A stretch of 14,348 nt of DNA from JAGLTZ01 sp023135015. GTDB lineage: Bacteria; Blakebacterota; Blakebacteria; Blakebacterales; Blakebacteraceae. The stretch spans positions 1 to 14,348 of the forward strand of contig DAOVKT010000059.1 of NCBI GenBank assembly GCA_030631625.1, read 5' to 3'. The notes under the pieces were generated by a model, which did not search any database, was not told the DNA's origin, and saw nothing but the letters and a program-made list of their open reading frames with translations. Numbering within the stretch: the first letter of the stretch is position 1; each line of letters starts with the position of its first letter. The position numbers were made by a program, and so were the translations under genes. Below, one piece after another: positions 7,493-14,348 of this stretch.

Positions 7493-9745
7493 ATGCGTCC
7501 CGCCGACCACATACGGGTGATTGCTCCTATCACACGCTTCTCAAAACCTGCAGCGGCCTTCTGCACGGCGCTGGCGCTGATGGTCCTTCCGGTCATCGGC
7601 TCGGCGCCGGCTCCGGCGTATCAGGGGCAGGGGAGTGAGAAGGAGCAGGCTATCCAGGAGGGTCGCAACGCACTGAAGATCCCCTCCTTTGAAACAGCGA
7701 GGGAAGCGTTCAGGCGTGCGGTGAGGCTGGATCGCAACGACCCGATGCCCCGTGTGTGGCTGGGGCGCAGCTATTTCCTGGAGCGGCCCGATCCACTCGA
7801 CCGCGAGGCTAATATGGAGAGGGCCCTTCGCGAGTTTGATCGGGCGCTCAGGATCGATTCGACCTGCCGCGAAGCCCGCTACTGGAAGAGCCGGGTTCTG
7901 ATGCGTCTGGAGGGCAGAGGCAACCTGATGGAAGCACGGCAGCTGTTGGAGGCTCTCGTGTCAGAGGACCCCTTCTATGAGGACGTGATCCGGCGGCTCC
8001 AGGAGGTCCATATCGAGCTGGGATCATTTACTTACTACCTGGAGGAGCGGAGGACAGCAGCGGAGGCCGATCCCGGCGATCCGATGGCCACCTACCGCTA
8101 TGCCGAGGCACTGAGGCAGAGCGGGGAACTGGGGCTGGCAGAGGCGCTGCTTCTGAGGCTGCGGGAGAGCCGCCGCGACTTCCTGCCGGGACGGGTGAAC
8201 TTCAGCCTGGCGCTGGTCCTTTTCGATCGGGAACAGTACGAGGAGGGAACCGACTACTACCTGGATGCTATAGCCTTCATGCAGAATACCGTTCCCGCCC
8301 GTATGATGTGGGAGGACGCCTATCTGATCGCCAAACTGGACGAGATGCGCCGGTTCAGAGAAGCGGAAACGGTAGAGGATTTCCGTGACTTCTTCCGCGC
8401 ATTCTGGAAGCGCCGCGACCCGACCAAGACCACCGTGGATAACGAGCGGATAGGCATCCACTACGAGCGCCTGAGGACAGCCTGGAAAAATTACCAGATG
8501 ACAGGGGTCAGGGCAGCCTGGAATGATCCCGACCGCAACAAGCTGCTGCGCATACCTCCCACCTATGACCTGGATGCGCCCTTCAACGACATGGGGCTGG
8601 TCTACCTTCGCCACGGCGAGCCCGACGACCGGGCCTGGACCCATGAGGTCGATGTGGACAACATGTCGTGGAAGTACGATGCGAAGGGACAGCGGCAGGA
8701 AATGATCCTCCATTTTGAGAAGCACAAACTGGGTGGCGGCTGGAGGTTCGTGCCCACGCCAGGCCCCGGTCAATATGCGATATCGCGAACATCTCTTGAC
8801 GCCAAGTACGGCGCTCTGCAGTACGGTATGGATCAGCAGGCGGTGTTCAGACTGGCCCAGGACGCCAACGTCGACCTGCGTGAGGCCCTCACACAGGATA
8901 CCCATGTCCCCGAATTCGAGGTCACGCCGTTGACCGTCTTCAACGACGAGGCGACGTTCAAGGCGGCCGGCGGTATGTCGCGCTACGAGGCATACTGGTC
9001 CATACCGTTGATGGAGCTGATGAGTGACGCCGTAGTCCAGCAGCAGGCGGTCGATATCGGGGTCAGCGTCAGCCTCTTTACCAAGGATTACAGGGAGGTA
9101 TACAGGATCCAGCGCATCCAGCGCGTGCCGGTGCTGCCGGGCACTCCGGTCGACGCAATGACGGTGGATCAGGAAGTGATGGTGGTGAGGCCGGGCAGTT
9201 ACATACTGGCGCTCCAGCTAGAGGAGTCGACCGGCAACAAGCTTCAGGTCCAGGAGATAGAGGTCAACATCCCCGAGTACCCTGAGGACGAGCTGGATAT
9301 AAGCGGTATCGAGATCGCGCTGCATATACTGGAAGGGGAGGGAGGACGCTTTACCAAGCCGGGTTACAGAGTCTGGCCGCTGCCGACACGCACATACCAG
9401 CAGGGCCAGCCCGCCCAGATCTACTTCGACATCTACGGCCTGGCAAAGGACGAGATCGGAGCGACCCGCTACCGTGTCTCATACCAGCTCGATCCCGGCG
9501 CCGGTGAGACCGGGACCTTGGGCAGGGTGAGCATCGCCGGCCTGCTGGGCCGGCGCCAGACCACAGGCAGCGTGGTGTTCATGGGAGATGAGGAATCGGG
9601 GATCTTCAGCGAAGAACACAAAGTCCTGACGATCGAACTGGGCGACAGCAGCTTCCGCACCTACCGTCTTATGATTACGGTCGAGGACCTGGTCGCACAG
9701 AGACGGGCTTCGCGGCGGACCTTCTTCCGCATCAATCCCCGTTGA
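7493..9745 (+). CDS. Secreted TPR protein with C-terminal GWxTD-like domain
   Basis: The 750-residue protein starts with a Sec-type signal peptide: basic RFSK, then a hydrophobic stretch ending GSAPAPA near residue 42. Residues 50-270 are helical and TPR-like, for example ETAREAFRRAVRLDRNDP followed by REFDRALRIDS. Residues 300-380 resemble the GWxTD domain found in Bacteroidota, Acidobacteriota and relatives, with FWKRRDP at 304-310, then NERIGIHYERL, then DMGLVYLRHGEPDD at 366-379. The defining GWxTD residues themselves are replaced by APFND. The rest is probably beta-rich and has no further membrane segment. It is likely periplasmic or outer-membrane associated; the molecular role of this family is not established. 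The ATG at 7493 is the only reasonable start, but its purine-rich site (GGGGAGAG, about 15 nt away) is poorly spaced. The 93-nt upstream gap shows no convincing promoter or terminator. The stop overlaps the next start (TGATG). Confidence 0.8.
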   Translation: MRPADHIRVIAPITRFSKPAAAFCTALALMVLPVIGSAPAPAYQGQGSEKEQAIQEGRNALKIPSFETAREAFRRAVRLDRNDPMPRVWLGRSYFLERPDPLDREANMERALREFDRALRIDSTCREARYWKSRVLMRLEGRGNLMEARQLLEALVSEDPFYEDVIRRLQEVHIELGSFTYYLEERRTAAEADPGDPMATYRYAEALRQSGELGLAEALLLRLRESRRDFLPGRVNFSLALVLFDREQYEEGTDYYLDAIAFMQNTVPARMMWEDAYLIAKLDEMRRFREAETVEDFRDFFRAFWKRRDPTKTTVDNERIGIHYERLRTAWKNYQMTGVRAAWNDPDRNKLLRIPPTYDLDAPFNDMGLVYLRHGEPDDRAWTHEVDVDNMSWKYDAKGQRQEMILHFEKHKLGGGWRFVPTPGPGQYAISRTSLDAKYGALQYGMDQQAVFRLAQDANVDLREALTQDTHVPEFEVTPLTVFNDEATFKAAGGMSRYEAYWSIPLMELMSDAVVQQQAVDIGVSVSLFTKDYREVYRIQRIQRVPVLPGTPVDAMTVDQEVMVVRPGSYILALQLEESTGNKLQVQEIEVNIPEYPEDELDISGIEIALHILEGEGGRFTKPGYRVWPLPTRTYQQGQPAQIYFDIYGLAKDEIGATRYRVSYQLDPGAGETGTLGRVSIAGLLGRRQTTGSVVFMGDEESGIFSEEHKVLTIELGDSSFRTYRLMITVEDLVAQRRASRRTFFRINPR

Positions 9746-10491
9746 TGAGCGGCCCGCCTTTCACAGGTATTGAGGCTGTTCTTTTCGATGTGCTCCACAC
9801 TCTGGTGGATGACTCCGGGTTTCCCCGCTTTCAGCTGTGGAAGATGCTGGAGGCGGAAGGCTGTGACCTGGACGCCGCCGATTTCGAGGAGACATACAAT
9901 TCCCTGACTGCGAGGGAGTACGACTGGGAAGCGGCCGCGGTCGAGGATCCTTTCAGGACGATGAAAGACCGTCATAAGACACGTCTGAAAGACCTCTATC
10001 GGCATTTCGATCTCGACCGGAGGCGCGATCTGGTCTCTGATATCGAGATGCTGTGGGATAGGATCGCCACCAGCGGTGTGTACAGGGAAGTGCCCGATGT
10101 GCTCCCGATCCTGCAGGGTCGCGGTTACAGGATTGCGCTGATATCCAATGCCGATATAGACGACCCTGTCATCCGGGCACTCTACAGGGCGGGGATCGAT
10201 GTGAGTTTCGATGCTGTGGTGACCAGCCAGGAAGTGGGTTCATACAAACCGGCCGCCCGTATCTTCGAGCGCGCGCTCTATGAGCTGGGGCTTGGGCCGG
10301 AAGAGGTGGTCATGGTGGGGGACAACCCGGCTTCGGACGTTATGGGTGCAAAGAGGATGGGGATTGCAGCCGTCTGGGTCGATCGCAGAGGGAAAGATTT
10401 CCCAGATGGTTATCCTGCGCCCGACGCCAGGATCCGCGACCTGAGGGGATTGCTGGATCTTCTGCAGGGCACCACGTCCAGCGGTCAGTGA
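9745..10491 (+). CDS. HAD-superfamily hydrolase-like protein (altered motif I)
   Basis: The 248-residue protein has the HAD fold motifs in order. Motif I is FDVLHTL with the nucleophile Asp15, motif II is LISNAD, the motif III lysine is Lys168 in SYKPAA, and motif IV is GDNPASD (192-198). A helical cap follows motif I (about residues 25-110), as in subfamily I enzymes (dehalogenase, phosphoglycolate phosphatase and HDHD3-like). The second Asp of the phosphatase motif DxD is Leu17, so it resembles dehalogenase or HDHD3-like members (FDAxGTL) more than classical phosphatases, and a phosphatase call would be unsafe. ATG at 9745 is preferred over the TTG one codon upstream because it forms TGATG with the previous stop, a typical coupled start. 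The product appears cytoplasmic and the substrate is unknown. Confidence 0.85.
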   Translation: MSGPPFTGIEAVLFDVLHTLVDDSGFPRFQLWKMLEAEGCDLDAADFEETYNSLTAREYDWEAAAVEDPFRTMKDRHKTRLKDLYRHFDLDRRRDLVSDIEMLWDRIATSGVYREVPDVLPILQGRGYRIALISNADIDDPVIRALYRAGIDVSFDAVVTSQEVGSYKPAARIFERALYELGLGPEEVVMVGDNPASDVMGAKRMGIAAVWVDRRGKDFPDGYPAPDARIRDLRGLLDLLQGTTSSGQ

Positions 10492-10495
10492 TACC

Positions 10496-10504
10496 TGCTA
10501 TAAT
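10496..10504 (+). promoter_or_regulatory. Extended -10 promoter (TGCTATAAT) for the cyclophilin gene
   Basis: TGCTATAAT is a perfect extended -10 (TGnTATAAT) located 55 nt before the cyclophilin start and just after the HAD stop codon. No good -35 box is found at 16-18 nt spacing, which is tolerated at extended -10 promoters. Transcription would start near 10511. Confidence 0.55.
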
Positions 10505-10558
10505 TTGTGAAGAGGGATCCGCTGGGATTTCTCGGAATGTATCACACTGGAGAGCTGT

Positions 10559-11161
10559 ATGAGGTCTCTTGGCACTCTCGTTTTCGGATTCATACTGATC
10601 CTTGTTGTGGGCGGCGGGATATTTCTGTTCCTGGGCGGATCTGAGCAGGGGGTCATAGAAACCGCGGTGGGCACCATCGTCATCGAATTCTTCCCCGGCG
10701 ATGCGCCGAACCATGTGAAGAACTGGAAGAAGCTTGCGAGGATGGGTTTCTACGACGGAACCACCTTCCACCGCACGGTGCCGGGGTTCATGATCCAGGG
10801 CGGTGATCCGAACTCTATGGACGATGACCCTTACAACGACGGCGCCGGAGGGCCCGGCTGGAACGTGGATGCCGAGTTCAACGATCGGAAGCACTTGCGC
10901 GGGATCGTTTCCATGGCCCGGGGACTCAGTATCAACTCGGCAGGAAGCCAGTTCTTCATCTGTCTGGACGATCTGCCCTGGCTCGACAGGCAGTACACGA
11001 TATTCGGAGAAGTGGTGAAGGGGATGGGTACCGTCGACGCGATCATAAGACGCCCCCGGGACCCGAACAACCCTGAGCGTCCGCTGAGGCCGATTCCCAT
11101 GACGAGGGTCTACGTGCGGACGGTGTACAGGCTCCCGCTGATCGGGGAGTTCAGTTTCTGA
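10559..11161 (+). CDS. Membrane-anchored cyclophilin-type peptidyl-prolyl cis-trans isomerase
   Basis: The 200-residue protein catalyses cis-trans isomerisation of X-Pro bonds and probably helps envelope proteins fold. A hydrophobic segment (about residues 6-26) without a lipobox or clear cleavage site should anchor it in the inner membrane with the enzyme domain outside. The cyclophilin domain (about 33-190) has FHRTVPGFMIQGGD (70-83), with catalytic Arg72 and Gln80, then SMARG (118-122), SAGSQFFI (127-134) and WLDRQYTIFGEV (141-152). Trp141 sits where cyclosporin-sensitive cyclophilins have tryptophan. The ATG at 10559 is preceded by GGAG at 10549-10552, a well-placed ribosome site. The 67-nt gap after the HAD gene contains a probable promoter. 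The gene converges on the minus-strand operon, with only 14 nt between the stop codons. Confidence 0.92.
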   Translation: MRSLGTLVFGFILILVVGGGIFLFLGGSEQGVIETAVGTIVIEFFPGDAPNHVKNWKKLARMGFYDGTTFHRTVPGFMIQGGDPNSMDDDPYNDGAGGPGWNVDAEFNDRKHLRGIVSMARGLSINSAGSQFFICLDDLPWLDRQYTIFGEVVKGMGTVDAIIRRPRDPNNPERPLRPIPMTRVYVRTVYRLPLIGEFSF

Positions 11162-11163
11162 AC
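11149..11163. terminator. Small hairpin between convergent genes, possible weak terminator
   Basis: GTTCAG and CTGAAC form a 6-bp stem around TTT and span the cyclophilin stop codon. Flanking GGGG (11144-11147) and CCCC (11172-11175), followed by TTAAAA, could add an outer pairing. There is no proper T-run, so intrinsic termination is doubtful. It is listed because it is the only structure in the 14-nt convergent gap. Confidence 0.2.
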
Positions 11164-11175
11164 GGAATCCGCCCC

Positions 11176-12669
11176 TTAAAACTCTGACTTTTCATTAGTG
11201 ACGAGGTGTTCCAGGAGCCAGTCGGCGGCGTTGCCGCCCTGGTGGGCTGCTTCCCGGACCCGGCTCATCCGGGCCAGCACCAGGAAATTGCTCACCCCCG
11301 ACTGCAGCAGACTGGCCGCCGAACCCACATCATAGTTGATCCCGATCCACTCTTCGTCCTTCAGCTCGGTGAGTGTCGTGCCGTATGTGGCCAGGATTGT
11401 GGCGGTCTTCTTCTTCAGGTTCTCGAGGTGCTCCTGGATCTTTTCCCGCGATTCCTCCGTAGCCCCTTCGATCGCCGCGGTGAAACGGCGTGCCCTCGCG
11501 GTGACTTCCGCGGTCACCTCGTCAGGCTCGGGAGGGTCAGACAGGGTGGCTAACTCGCCTATAAAGGAAATGGGACTTATGCGCGCATTCTTGCGGAAGA
11601 TCACGCCGTAGCCCGGTATGTACTGCGTGCGGGCTGCGCCGCCGAAATATGCCCCTCCCGCAATGATGAGGAAGTGGCCTTCCTCTTCCTCCTCATACTC
11701 GAAGGCGGCGTCGATGATCTCGGCCATGATCCTGATCTGGCTTTTCAGCGCCGGATTGGTCTCGGCGCTGCCGCGTGAGACCCTGATCGCGCGAAGGGCC
11801 AGCTCCTTCTCGGCCGGGCCGCCCAACTCGGTCCGCTTCACGGTCAGTGTGATGTTGTCTTCATCCTCGTCACTCTGTTCGAAGATGAAGGTGATCGACT
11901 CCTCAGGAGCCGCCCGGTGGAGCGTGTGCCCGTAGGTGGCCATCACATCTTTCATGGCTTCGATGAGCCTGTTCTCGAATTCGGTTTTCCACTCCTCGAT
12001 CTGCCGGGCCAGTTCCTCACGCTGCCTCTGCAGCTCTTCCTTCTCTCTCTCCTGCTCTGCCTCTGCCTCTCTCTGCTCCTCACCGGCTCCTGCGGCGGTT
12101 TCTGCACGCCTGCGCAACACATCGCTGCGCTCGATGAGCAGCTGCTCCAATACCTCGTTCTGGGCCTGCAGCTGCAGTACCAGGTTCTCACTGCCGCCTC
12201 TGTAGAAGCTGGAGATCAGGCTTGAGCTTCTGATCGGCCAGCGGATGGTGAAGAGGTAGCCGTAGCCGTTCATGTAGAAGCCGGAGACCTTGCGTGAACC
12301 GGAATAGACACTGATTGGTCCCGGAAGTCCCGAAACAATGTCGAATACACCTCTGTACTTTTCGCCCAGAGTAGTCACATAAGCGAATCCTGTCTCTTCA
12401 CCCTTCTCGGTGATCTGCTCGGGCAGCTCCGGCGCTTCCACTACTGAGAGAGCGGTCCGGATTATCCGGGACATGATGCGTATTTCGGGCGGCTCGTCAG
12501 TGTCTTCATCAGTTGCCCATACCAATTCTCCTGAGTAGAAAGGTGCGAGGATCTCGTCGTAGGCGCTGACCTGCTGCTGTGCGCCGGCTCCACTGGTGGC
12601 AGTGGCTGACATGATCAGGGCCGCGATAATGGAAATCATACATTTCGTTGTTGTGTATTTTGCTTTCAT
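11176..12669 (-). CDS. Secreted protein of unknown function with internal duplication and coiled coil
   Basis: I do not recognise a named family. With the ATG at 12669 the product has 497 residues and a signal peptide (basic start, hydrophobic ISIIAALIMSATATS, likely cut after AGA near residue 30). The mature part holds two diverged copies of one unit. Copy 1 has IRIMSRIIRTAL (63-74), FYMNGYGYLF (131-140) and ATYGHTL (244-250). Copy 2 has IRIMAEIIDAAF (312-323), YIPGYGVIF (350-358) and ATYGTTL (427-433). A long charged coiled coil rich in Glu, Gln and Arg (about 162-240) sits inside copy 1. A GTG at 12678 would overlap the anti-sigma stop (GTGA), but the ATG is preferred because AGGAAG lies 8 nt before it. 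It is the last gene of the ECF sigma/anti-sigma operon, so it may be a periplasmic partner or the output of that system. The product is probably periplasmic or exported. Confidence 0.8.
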   Translation of the reverse strand: MKAKYTTTKCMISIIAALIMSATATSGAGAQQQVSAYDEILAPFYSGELVWATDEDTDEPPEIRIMSRIIRTALSVVEAPELPEQITEKGEETGFAYVTTLGEKYRGVFDIVSGLPGPISVYSGSRKVSGFYMNGYGYLFTIRWPIRSSSLISSFYRGGSENLVLQLQAQNEVLEQLLIERSDVLRRRAETAAGAGEEQREAEAEQEREKEELQRQREELARQIEEWKTEFENRLIEAMKDVMATYGHTLHRAAPEESITFIFEQSDEDEDNITLTVKRTELGGPAEKELALRAIRVSRGSAETNPALKSQIRIMAEIIDAAFEYEEEEEGHFLIIAGGAYFGGAARTQYIPGYGVIFRKNARISPISFIGELATLSDPPEPDEVTAEVTARARRFTAAIEGATEESREKIQEHLENLKKKTATILATYGTTLTELKDEEWIGINYDVGSAASLLQSGVSNFLVLARMSRVREAAHQGGNAADWLLEHLVTNEKSEF

Positions 12670-12674
12670 TGCGA

Positions 12675-13469
12675 TCACTTCCTTTCCTGGAACCCGCTCT
12701 GCTGTAACAGGGCGGCCAGGATGGCGTTGGTCTTCTGTAGTTCGGTGCCCGTGATGTCGTAAAGATCCTGGAATGCCGCGGTCAGCACATCCAGGCGCTG
12801 GCCGTACTGATCCATCTGTCCGAAGGCGTTGTTTAATGCGGTAAGCACCGTACCGGTTATCGCTGCGTCGCGCTCGTTCAACTGCTGCTCGAGTGTCGCC
12901 ATCAGTACCTGGCGGTCCTGCATACGTGTGTTCCGGACCAGCTCGTTGATGTAGGCGGCCATGTTCTCCATGCCGCGGGTGAACTCCTCCCTGCTGATCG
13001 GCCGAGCTGCTTCGCTTGCCGCCGGACCCCCGGCGGTATCTTCGGCTATGGCTGTCAGAGCGGGACTCTTCTCCATGGCAGCCCTTCCGAACCCCACCTC
13101 CAGCACCCCGTCGGGGCCGACTTGGAAGCGCAGTACCGATATTGCGATTACGATTACCACTATCGCTGAGGCCGCAGCCACCGCCGGCCGCAGCAGGGAT
13201 CGAAGCCTTAGTGATCCCATCTCATCCACCCAGCGCCGCACTCTGGTCAGGAAGCTGATCGGCTCCGACACGTAGACCAGGCGCGGGACATTGGCCACGT
13301 TGGGCCAGGAGCCCAGCAGTTCCCTGCTCTCGATCAGGGCCTCGTACTCCCGCCGGCAGTCGCTGCAGGTGGCGAGGTGGGCCCGGGCTTCGGCCAGCTC
13401 CTGCGGGTCGCCCTCCTCGTAGAGAAGGCCGGTCAGCAGTTGGTCGCGACGTTCACACACGGAACTCAT
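12675..13469 (-). CDS. Membrane anti-sigma factor with zinc-binding (ZAS-type) N-terminus
   Basis: The 264-residue protein likely holds the neighbouring ECF sigma factor inactive at the membrane until an envelope signal triggers release. The cytoplasmic part has Cys5 and HLATCSDC with His31, Cys35 and Cys38, the HxxxCxxC signature of ZAS anti-sigma domains. One transmembrane helix follows (about residues 95-113, AVAAASAIVVIVIAISVL). The outer part (about 114-264) has a Gly-, Ala- and acid-rich linker and then a long, mostly helical, Gln-rich region that may oligomerise or contact the downstream secreted protein. Its ATG overlaps the sigma stop by 4 nt (ATGA), which is typical of a coupled sigma/anti-sigma pair made in fixed ratio. 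No protease site is recognisable. The family call rests on the zinc motif, topology and position. Confidence 0.88.
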   Translation of the reverse strand: MSSVCERRDQLLTGLLYEEGDPQELAEARAHLATCSDCRREYEALIESRELLGSWPNVANVPRLVYVSEPISFLTRVRRWVDEMGSLRLRSLLRPAVAAASAIVVIVIAISVLRFQVGPDGVLEVGFGRAAMEKSPALTAIAEDTAGGPAASEAARPISREEFTRGMENMAAYINELVRNTRMQDRQVLMATLEQQLNERDAAITGTVLTALNNAFGQMDQYGQRLDVLTAAFQDLYDITGTELQKTNAILAALLQQSGFQERK

Positions 13470-14167
13470 CGGGTACCTCCATGGCTGGATCGGCCGGCAA
13501 AGCCGGTACGTTCCAGGCTTTCCTTCATTGCACGAAGAGCATGGTAGAGACGTGACTTCACGGTTCCCTCCGGTACATCCAGGACCTCGGCAATCTCTCT
13601 GAAGGTCAGTTCCTGGTATTCCTTGAGAAGAATCACGATCCGCTGCTCCTCAGGGAGGCCGGCCAGGAGTCTCCTGACCAGCTCCTCCCGCTCTTCGGCC
13701 CTCAGGCTCTCGTCGGTCCGGCTTTCCTCGTCGGCTATCCTGTCCTGGACGTAGACGCGTTCGCCCGAACCGGTTGTGTAGTAATCGTGCAGGGAGACCA
13801 GCGGAAGACGCTTCCGCTTCAAGTGATCTTTGCACAGGTTGATGGCGATCCGGTACAGCCAGGTGCTGAAAGAACCCTGATGCGTGTATCGCTGGATCGA
13901 TTTGAGCACCCGGATGAAGGTGTCCTGGACCAGGTCTTCTGCCAGGGTCGCGTCCCCTACATACTTGTAGATGAAGTTGTAGAGTGGCTTCTCCCACCTC
14001 CACACGAGCATGTTGAACGCGGATGGATCCCCTTCCTGACATGCCCTGACCAGGCGCACCTCTTCGGGAGTTCCACCTCCAACGGCCTGCATTTCCTGTT
14101 CTTTGAGGTCGACGCTCATATGGTGCTCTGTACCAAAGTGCACACTTCCGTTGCCTGTTATCACCAT
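13466..14167 (-). CDS. ECF-type RNA polymerase sigma factor (sigma-70 family, RpoE-like)
   Basis: The protein directs RNA polymerase to a stress or envelope regulon. Sigma region 2 (about residues 44-118) has YKYVGDATLAEDLVQDTF and FSTWLYRIAINLCKDHLK. Region 4 (about 162-215) has LPEEQRIVILLKEYQELTF followed by the helix-turn-helix REIAEVLDVPEGTVKSRLYHA. Regions 1 and 3 are absent, as expected for ECF factors. A charged 40-residue linker joins the two domains. The start is uncertain: the ATG at 14167 gives 233 residues, but the first 16 look unlike family sequence and have no ribosome site, so the ATG at 14119 (MSVDLKEQ) is a good alternative at 217 residues. It is the first gene of the three-gene operon. 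ECF factors usually autoregulate, but I could not identify a convincing promoter upstream. Confidence 0.95.
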   Translation of the reverse strand: MVITGNGSVHFGTEHHMSVDLKEQEMQAVGGGTPEEVRLVRACQEGDPSAFNMLVWRWEKPLYNFIYKYVGDATLAEDLVQDTFIRVLKSIQRYTHQGSFSTWLYRIAINLCKDHLKRKRLPLVSLHDYYTTGSGERVYVQDRIADEESRTDESLRAEEREELVRRLLAGLPEEQRIVILLKEYQELTFREIAEVLDVPEGTVKSRLYHALRAMKESLERTGFAGRSSHGGTR

Positions 14168-14244
14168 CTATAGACTTTCAACGAAGTGGCCGGCGAATAG
14201 TTGACTCAATTCGTTCTTCTCCAGCGCCAGCGAAACCCTCGCTA

Positions 14245-14273
14245 GTGTCCATCCGGAAACTCCGGATGGACAC
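14245..14273. repeat. Perfect 13-bp inverted repeat with 3-nt loop in non-coding right end
   Basis: GTGTCCATCCGGA (14245-14257) and TCCGGATGGACAC (14261-14273) are exact reverse complements around AAC. No T-run follows on either strand, so it is not a standard intrinsic terminator. The flanking DNA (14168-14244 and 14274-14348) shows no gene. A dispersed palindromic repeat, a mobile element edge or a structured RNA are all possible; the window does not tell them apart. Confidence 0.8.
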
Positions 14274-14348
14274 CGGCGCGGTTCCCGAGGTGGAAACGAG
14301 CAATTTTCCGCGAGGTCAAGGAAATCAACGGGTTGCGCGGAGGTGTAC

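Noticed and set aside
6440..7510. Long minus-strand open frame opposite the diguanylate cyclase gene
   Set aside because: The plus-strand protein has intact GGDEF and membrane segments; the antisense product is low in structure and without family features.
8024..8905. Minus-strand open frame opposite the TPR gene
   Set aside because: Same reason: coding bias of the TPR gene leaves an open antisense frame with no ribosome site or recognisable motifs.
14201..14206. TTGACT as a plus-strand -35 box in the right intergenic region
   Set aside because: No acceptable -10 occurs 16-18 nt downstream and no plus-strand gene follows within the window.
1..14348. CRISPR array, tRNA, rRNA, riboswitch or phage genes
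   Set aside because: No regularly spaced direct repeats, cloverleaf sequences, rRNA signatures or phage proteins were seen on either strand.

Overview
The window is a GC-rich (roughly 60% by eye), densely coded bacterial chromosomal segment. It holds seven co-oriented plus-strand genes followed by a convergent three-gene minus-strand operon. No ribosomal RNA, tRNA, CRISPR array or transposase gene is visible. Three features suggest an FCB-group or neighbouring phylum from environmental DNA (for example Gemmatimonadota, Latescibacterota or a similar candidate lineage): a TPR protein with a GWxTD-like domain, a six-helix sensor diguanylate cyclase with an FCB-style membrane motif, and an ECF sigma factor with a zinc-binding anti-sigma factor. 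This assignment is inference; no marker gene fixes the taxon.

Plus strand. Positions 1-156 are non-coding and carry a hairpin-rich, repeat-like sequence. An apparently orphan hyuB (hydantoinase/oxoprolinase subunit B) follows at 157-1731. Next come carA (TTG start, strong Shine-Dalgarno) and carB, the two subunits of carbamoyl-phosphate synthetase, 3 nt apart. A membrane-bound diguanylate cyclase overlaps the 3' end of carB by 11 nt. After a 93-nt gap come a secreted TPR/GWxTD-type protein and a HAD-superfamily protein whose start overlaps the previous stop by one base. A membrane-anchored cyclophilin-type prolyl isomerase follows, with what looks like its own extended -10 promoter.

Minus strand (read from right to left). 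An ECF sigma factor, a single-pass membrane anti-sigma factor with an HxxxCxxC zinc motif, and a secreted protein of unknown function are packed with a 4-nt overlap at the first junction and a near or actual overlap at the second. The last protein contains a clear internal duplication, with a long charged coiled coil placed inside the first copy. This operon is the best candidate for something not described: probably an envelope-signal response unit in which the secreted protein is either a modulator of the anti-sigma factor or the main output.

The right end (14168-14348) is non-coding and carries a perfect 13-bp inverted repeat with a 3-nt loop and no T-tract. It looks like a dispersed repeat or the edge of a mobile element rather than a terminator. 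The carAB pair supplies carbamoyl phosphate for pyrimidine and arginine synthesis. The downstream signalling and envelope genes have no obvious metabolic link to it and may simply be co-transcribed.
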